In this document: piece after piece, positions 31,930 through 34,344 of the stretch | Layout: every line of letters begins with the position of its first letter | Numbering within the stretch: the first letter of the stretch is position 1 | From: a bacterium | GTDB taxonomy: Bacteria; ARS69 | Reading direction: 5' to 3' | Length of the DNA: 34,344 bases | Assembly: GCA_025774805.1 (NCBI GenBank) | Contig: JALGZR010000083.1 | Coordinates: 1 to 34,344, forward strand | Made by a program: the position numbers and the translations under genes | The notes under the pieces: model-generated | Told to the model about the DNA's origin: nothing | Databases searched by the model: none | The model's input: the letters and a program-made list of their open reading frames with translations, nothing else

Positions 31930-34344
31930 ATGACCGAGAACGGACGAAGGCTTCGTGAGGCGGCGCGCCGGCTGGGCGCGCACCACAGCTCGCGCCTCCT
32001 GCTCGCGGCGCTCGTCCGGGGGATCGGGTGCGGTCTGCTCATTCTCGGGATCGTGCTTCTCCTCGACCGCGTTTGGACGCTTCCTCCGCTCGCCCGCGCG
32101 ATCGGACTCCTCGGGATCGCGGCCGCGCCGGTCGTCTTCCTCGTCTCGGCCCTCGTCCGTCGCCTTCCCGCGCTCCGCGATCTGGAGGAGGCGGCCCGCC
32201 GAACCGAAGCCCAGTCCGAGAAGCTCCGGGATCGGCTCGTCCCGGCGCTCCAGGTGCTGAGAGTGCGCGACGACGCCCGGACCGGATACTCGCCCGGGCT
32301 CGTCGACGCGTTCGTCGACGATACGGTCGAGCGCGTCGAGGAGGTGCGCCCCGGCGAGCTTCCCTACAACGCGAGGATGCGACGGGCGGGTCGACTCGGC
32401 GGCGCAGGCCTCGCCGCCGTCGCGGTCGCCTTCGCGGCGCTCGGACCGGGGGGAGTGGGAAGCGGAGTCGCCCGCCTCGCGTCCTCGCTCGGCGAGATGG
32501 GGCCGCGACCTCCCGTGGAGTTCCGCGTCGAGCCCGGCGACGTCTCCCTGCCCCGCGGCGCGGGCGTGACGCTGGCGGCGGAGATGAGACACGTCGCGGC
32601 CCGAAGGGGCCGGGCCGAGGCCGAGCTCGAGTGGCGCCACGACCCGGAGGGGGAGTGGAACCGGGTGTCCCTCTCGGCCGACGTGTCGACCGAGACCGCG
32701 CTCCCCGACGGCATGCCTCTCCCCGCGTCCGGCCCCGACCACCGGTTCGAAGCCGTCCCCGACCGCGAGCGGGTTCCCGCCGCCCGCTTCGAGCACCGGT
32801 TCGAAGCCGTCGAGGAGAGCTTCGCCTACCGCTTCGCCCACGGCGACGAGCTGTCCCCCGAGTACGGTGTGCGGGCCGTTCCTCCTCCGAGCCTGACGAT
32901 CGAGGAGGTCCGCTACCGCTATCCCGAGTACACCGGGCTGCCGGATCGCGTCCTCCGGGACGGCGCGGGAGACCTGAGCGCGGTCAAGGGAACGCAGGCT
33001 CGGATCACCGTCCGCTCCACGAACGAGCCGGAGCTCGCGAGCCTCACGTTCGGGTCCGGTGAGACGGTCCCGCTCGACCCGGAGGCCGATGGTCTCCTCA
33101 TCGCCGAGATCAAGCTTGTCACCGAGGACACCTACCACCTTCGCGTGATCGACTCCCTGGGTCTCGAGAACCCGAACCCGCTCGAGTACCGCATCCGGCC
33201 CCTCACCGACGAGGCGCCGTTCATTCGACTGCTCGAGCCGGGCGAGGACGTGGATCTCGACGAGGACATGCTGGTGGGGCTCCGCTTCTCCGCGGTGGAC
33301 GACTACGGACTCGGGCCGGTGGAGCTCGTCTACGAGCGGAGTCGACGCGAGGGCGAGGTCGAGCGCCGGCGGATCGGCGCGGTCGGCGGGCTCCGCACCG
33401 AGATCAATGAGCGCTTCGAGTGGAACCTCGAGGAGCTCGATCTCCTTCCCGGCGACGTCGTCACGTACCACCTCGAGGTGAGCGACAACAACGCTATCGA
33501 CGGCCCGCGCACCGCGCGGACGCGCGAGTACGTCATCCGCTTTCCGACCTTGGGCGAGATCTACGCCGAGATCGACAAAGAAGAGGTGGGTGTGATCGAC
33601 GAGCTTCGCGAGTTCGTCGACGACGCACGGGACGTCGAGGAGAAGATCGAGGAGATCTCCCGCGAGATCCTGAAGCAGGGCGAGTCGTCCTGGGAGAACC
33701 GGAAGGAGATCGAGCGGGCCCTCGATTCCCAGCAGGAGCTGGCCGCGGAGCTCGAGCGTCTCCGCAATCAGATCGAGGAGAACATGGATCGCCTCGCCGA
33801 GTCGGAGTTCATGACCTTCGAGGCGTACGAGAAGATGCAGAGGATCCAGGAGCTCCTCGACGAGGTGATGACCCGGGAGATGCGGGAGACCCTGGAGAAA
33901 CTCCGGAAGGCGATGGAGGAGTCGAATCCGCGTCGCATGGAGGAGGACCTCGCGGAGTACCAGAAGAGTCAGGAGGATCTCCTGGAGCAGCTCGACCGGG
34001 TTCTCGAAAACCTCGAGCAGTTCCGTCTCGAGGAGAAGATGAAGGCGGCGGTGCGGCAGGCCGAGGAGCTCGCGGCCCGGCAGGAGCGCGTGAACGAGGA
34101 GTTCGACGAAATCGCGAAGGCGGAGGAAGCGGAGGAGGGCGAGGTGGAGTCCGACGCGAGCGATTCGGAGGGCGAGGAGACGGGCGAGGAGGCGGACGAG
34201 GGGTCCGACGCCGACGCCGAGGGGGAGACGTCCGACGAGACGGCGGAGTCCGAAAGCCCCGACGACGGTGAGAGCGGTGACGAGAGCGGCGAGAGCGGCG
34301 ACGAGAGCGAGGCCGGTGAGAAGGGCGAGGAGTCCGGCGGCGAG
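31930..34344 (+). CDS. Large membrane-anchored coiled-coil protein, DUF4175-like (3' end outside window)
   Basis: The frame is open from the ATG at 31930 (GGAGGAGAG just upstream) to the end of the window: 805 residues seen, no stop. Two membrane helices at about 23-45 and 55-75 and a third near 155-172 are followed by beta-rich repeats (about 195-535, including 'YRYPEYTGLP' and 'AVDDYGLGPVELVYER', typical of DUF4175-type proteins). A long coiled coil (about 547-725) and an extremely acidic Glu/Asp/Ser/Gly tail (from about 730) come next. Such proteins occur beside DUF4159, MoxR and DUF58 genes. Its role is unknown; a cell-envelope scaffold is plausible. Confidence 0.8.
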   Translation, partial: MTENGRRLREAARRLGAHHSSRLLLAALVRGIGCGLLILGIVLLLDRVWTLPPLARAIGLLGIAAAPVVFLVSALVRRLPALRDLEEAARRTEAQSEKLRDRLVPALQVLRVRDDARTGYSPGLVDAFVDDTVERVEEVRPGELPYNARMRRAGRLGGAGLAAVAVAFAALGPGGVGSGVARLASSLGEMGPRPPVEFRVEPGDVSLPRGAGVTLAAEMRHVAARRGRAEAELEWRHDPEGEWNRVSLSADVSTETALPDGMPLPASGPDHRFEAVPDRERVPAARFEHRFEAVEESFAYRFAHGDELSPEYGVRAVPPPSLTIEEVRYRYPEYTGLPDRVLRDGAGDLSAVKGTQARITVRSTNEPELASLTFGSGETVPLDPEADGLLIAEIKLVTEDTYHLRVIDSLGLENPNPLEYRIRPLTDEAPFIRLLEPGEDVDLDEDMLVGLRFSAVDDYGLGPVELVYERSRREGEVERRRIGAVGGLRTEINERFEWNLEELDLLPGDVVTYHLEVSDNNAIDGPRTARTREYVIRFPTLGEIYAEIDKEEVGVIDELREFVDDARDVEEKIEEISREILKQGESSWENRKEIERALDSQQELAAELERLRNQIEENMDRLAESEFMTFEAYEKMQRIQELLDEVMTREMRETLEKLRKAMEESNPRRMEEDLAEYQKSQEDLLEQLDRVLENLEQFRLEEKMKAAVRQAEELAARQERVNEEFDEIAKAEEAEEGEVESDASDSEGEETGEEADEGSDADAEGETSDETAESESPDDGESGDESGESGDESEAGEKGEESGGE

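Overview
The window is high-GC DNA (roughly two thirds G+C by eye) from a Gram-negative-type bacterium. It has an outer-membrane assembly chaperone of the SurA type, several lipobox signal peptides, a predicted beta-barrel protein, FtsEX with an EnvC-like partner, and SecD/SecF. There are no rRNA, tRNA, CRISPR, phage or transposase genes. The mix of NtrY-like kinase, DUF4159, DUF2723 and DUF4783-like proteins fits an FCB-type lineage (for example Eisenbacteria, Krumholzibacteriota or Gemmatimonadota). That placement is an inference with low confidence.

Layout, plus strand unless stated. 1-4.7 kb: the 3' end of mfd, a parvulin-type lipoprotein, a SurA-like protein and pdxA, tightly packed as one operon. 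5.0-7.9 kb: ftsE, ftsX and a catalytically degenerate EnvC-like LytM protein, coupled by start/stop overlaps; this is the divisome module that controls murein amidases. 8.0-14.7 kb: metG, tatD, rsmA, a 764-residue predicted outer-membrane beta-barrel protein and a small lipoprotein. 15.0-17.8 kb: a second small lipoprotein, a YibQ-type divergent polysaccharide deacetylase and pdxJ. 17.9-20.7 kb: secD and secF. 20.8-26.3 kb: a DUF4783-like exported protein and a 1630-residue NtrY-like histidine kinase with no response regulator beside it. 26.5-28.4 kb: a DUF2723 membrane glycosyltransferase-like protein.

28.4-30.4 kb is the only minus-strand block. It is visibly less GC-rich than its surroundings and encodes a six-cysteine exported protein followed by a VKOR-DsbA fusion, which makes sense as a disulfide-forming enzyme beside a possible client. 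Upstream lies an 816-bp intergenic region with a ~32% GC stretch, a CRP/FNR-like site, a palindrome inside a promoter-like sequence and two strong hairpins. From 31.2 kb a DUF4159 protein and a large membrane-anchored coiled-coil protein (cut by the window end) look like the start of a MoxR/Bat-type operon.

A dispersed palindromic repeat family with CTAG-type ends occurs in at least four intergenic regions. The one complete copy, 182 bp between the kinase and DUF2723 genes, has 18/19 matching terminal inverted repeats and three internal hairpins. In three copies the terminal CTAG supplies the TAG stop codon of the upstream gene. The strongest leads for something undescribed are this repeat family, the Cys-rich protein/VKOR-DsbA pair with its regulatory region, and the giant orphan kinase.
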